21,516 nucleotides of DNA from Clostridiaceae bacterium (GTDB taxonomy: Bacteria > Bacillota > Clostridia > Lachnospirales > Lachnospiraceae). Below the pieces are notes generated by a model, which was not told where the DNA came from, did no database searches, and worked only from the letters and a program-made list of their open reading frames with translations. Both the position numbers and the translations under genes were made by a program. The stretch's first letter is position 1; every line of letters begins with the position of its first letter. Of this stretch, positions 21,110-21,516 are shown piece by piece. The stretch lies in the NCBI GenBank assembly GCA_018378255.1, contig JAGZXV010000085.1, positions 1-21,516 of the forward strand, given 5' to 3'.

Positions 21110-21182
21110 AGCTGCTGACGGGAATCGGACCCGTGACCTCCGCACTACCAATGCGACGCTCTACCGACTGAGCCACAGCAGC
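21110..21182 (-). tRNA. tRNA-Thr (anticodon GGT)
   Basis: A 73-nt cloverleaf reads on the minus strand: acceptor GCTGCTG/CAGCAGC, D arm GCTC/GAGC, anticodon arm TCGCA/TGCGG with loop TTGGTAG giving anticodon GGT, T arm ACGGG/CCCGT and discriminator T. The CCA end is not encoded. The T loop is TCCGATT, so position 55 is C instead of the nearly universal T. It decodes ACC/ACU threonine codons. It has its own promoter and terminator and appears to be transcribed alone. Confidence 0.93.
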
Positions 21183-21209
21183 GTTTAACGGCTTGGTTAA
21201 GCCTTAGAT

Positions 21210-21238
21210 ATATTATCATGAGAATTTATTTTTGTCAA
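21210..21238 (-). promoter_or_regulatory. Sigma-A promoter of tRNA-Thr
   Basis: TTGACA (21233-21238), 17 bases, TAATAT (21210-21215) on the minus strand, about 28 bases before the tRNA 5' end. Confidence 0.8.
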
Positions 21239-21281
21239 CATATAAAATTTATTTTATATTAATTTTTCCCAACTTTTGCTC

Positions 21282-21309
21282 ACAGATTATTTTCTCCCAT
21301 CATAAGTTA
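21282..21309 (+). promoter_or_regulatory. Sigma-K-like sporulation promoter
   Basis: AC at 21282-21283, 17 bases, then CATAAGTTA (21301-21309), which fits the late mother-cell sigma-K pattern AC-N16/17-CATAnnnTA. It lies about 26 bases before the start of the 21335 gene. No sigma-A promoter is obvious. Confidence 0.5.
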
Positions 21310-21334
21310 AAGTAAAAAAGATAAAGAGGCAATT

Positions 21335-21516
21335 ATGGCTGAAAATGATATGACTGCAAACAACGGCGGCAATAACGGAGCTGCTCCCGCTGTTAACGAT
21401 GATTATGGGCTTACCACTCCGGTAGCGCCGGAAGGAGGTACTCCGGTTTGGCCCGGCAATACAAACGATAATACCCCTGTGGCTCCGCTCCCCAATCCAG
21501 GCGAAGGCGGTCCGGT
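21335..21516 (+). CDS. Low-complexity Asn/Gly/Pro-rich protein, N-terminal part (3' end outside window)
   Basis: The first 60 codons of a gene that runs off the right edge. It starts MAENDMTANNGGNNGAAPAV and continues with repeated TPV/APxPGEGG-like turns, giving a disordered, hydrophilic, acidic segment without a signal peptide or membrane span. AAGAGG lies about 6 bases before ATG. The composition resembles N-terminal tails of spore surface proteins in clostridia, and the sigma-K-like promoter upstream agrees with a spore coat or exosporium role. Some Lachnospiraceae proteins with such tails carry a DUF4397 domain further on, which cannot be checked here. Confidence 0.65.
   Translation, partial: MAENDMTANNGGNNGAAPAVNDDYGLTTPVAPEGGTPVWPGNTNDNTPVAPLPNPGEGGP

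Noticed and set aside
1..21516. CRISPR array, prophage or integrase genes
   Set aside because: No regularly spaced direct repeats and no phage or integrase protein features were seen. The repeats at 5930-6510 are inverted, not tandem.

Overview
The window looks like chromosome of a spore-forming Firmicute of the Lachnospiraceae/Clostridia type. Pointers are a SpoVAF/GerA-family spore germination protein at the left edge, a CIRCE-controlled groES-groEL pair, clostridial families (DUF3842, a DUF6106-like protein), strong GGAGG-type ribosome binding sites, AT-rich intergenic DNA and a sigma-K-like promoter near the right edge. Most genes lie on the minus strand. I assign the organism by character only, not to a species.

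Layout. 1-499: end of spoVAF-like gene. 500-714: a 58-bp near-perfect palindrome. 715-2088: fumarase (fumC). 2284-2706: DUF3842 protein. 2839-4023: two-gene operon of a TIM-barrel isomerase/epimerase and a cupin. 4309-5763: IMP dehydrogenase (guaB). 5764-6509: a 746-base gap filled by a composite inverted-repeat element, including a palindrome with 129-nt arms. 6510-7706: class I/II aminotransferase. 8009-8503: DUF6106-like membrane protein. 8611-10617: groEL and groES under CIRCE. 10908-11288: small acidic membrane-anchored protein. 11324-13561: MORN-like exported protein with a MocR/GntR regulator. 13619-15295: glutaminyl-tRNA synthetase. 15445-16392: L-lactate dehydrogenase. 16526-17877: GNAT acetyltransferase and MBL-fold hydrolase. 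18184-18276: a 30-residue amphipathic peptide gene. 18307-20419: UroD-family protein and substrate-binding lipoprotein behind two LacI-type operators. 20788-20952: a 54-residue protein. 21110-21182: tRNA-Thr(GGT). 21335 to the end: start of a low-complexity, probably late-sporulation protein.

The core genes are ordinary: purine synthesis, protein folding, glutamine charging, and fermentative lactate and fumarate metabolism. The accessory material is more interesting. The 5930-6510 element has 13-bp outer inverted repeats, a perfect 22-bp hairpin, half of a palindrome also found at 630-687, and a long stem capped by two hairpins. It matches no element I know. Other points of interest are the phenol-soluble-modulin/delta-toxin-like peptide, a GlnRS whose KMSKS loop reads TGKR, and the UroD/orphan binding-protein operon with its operators.
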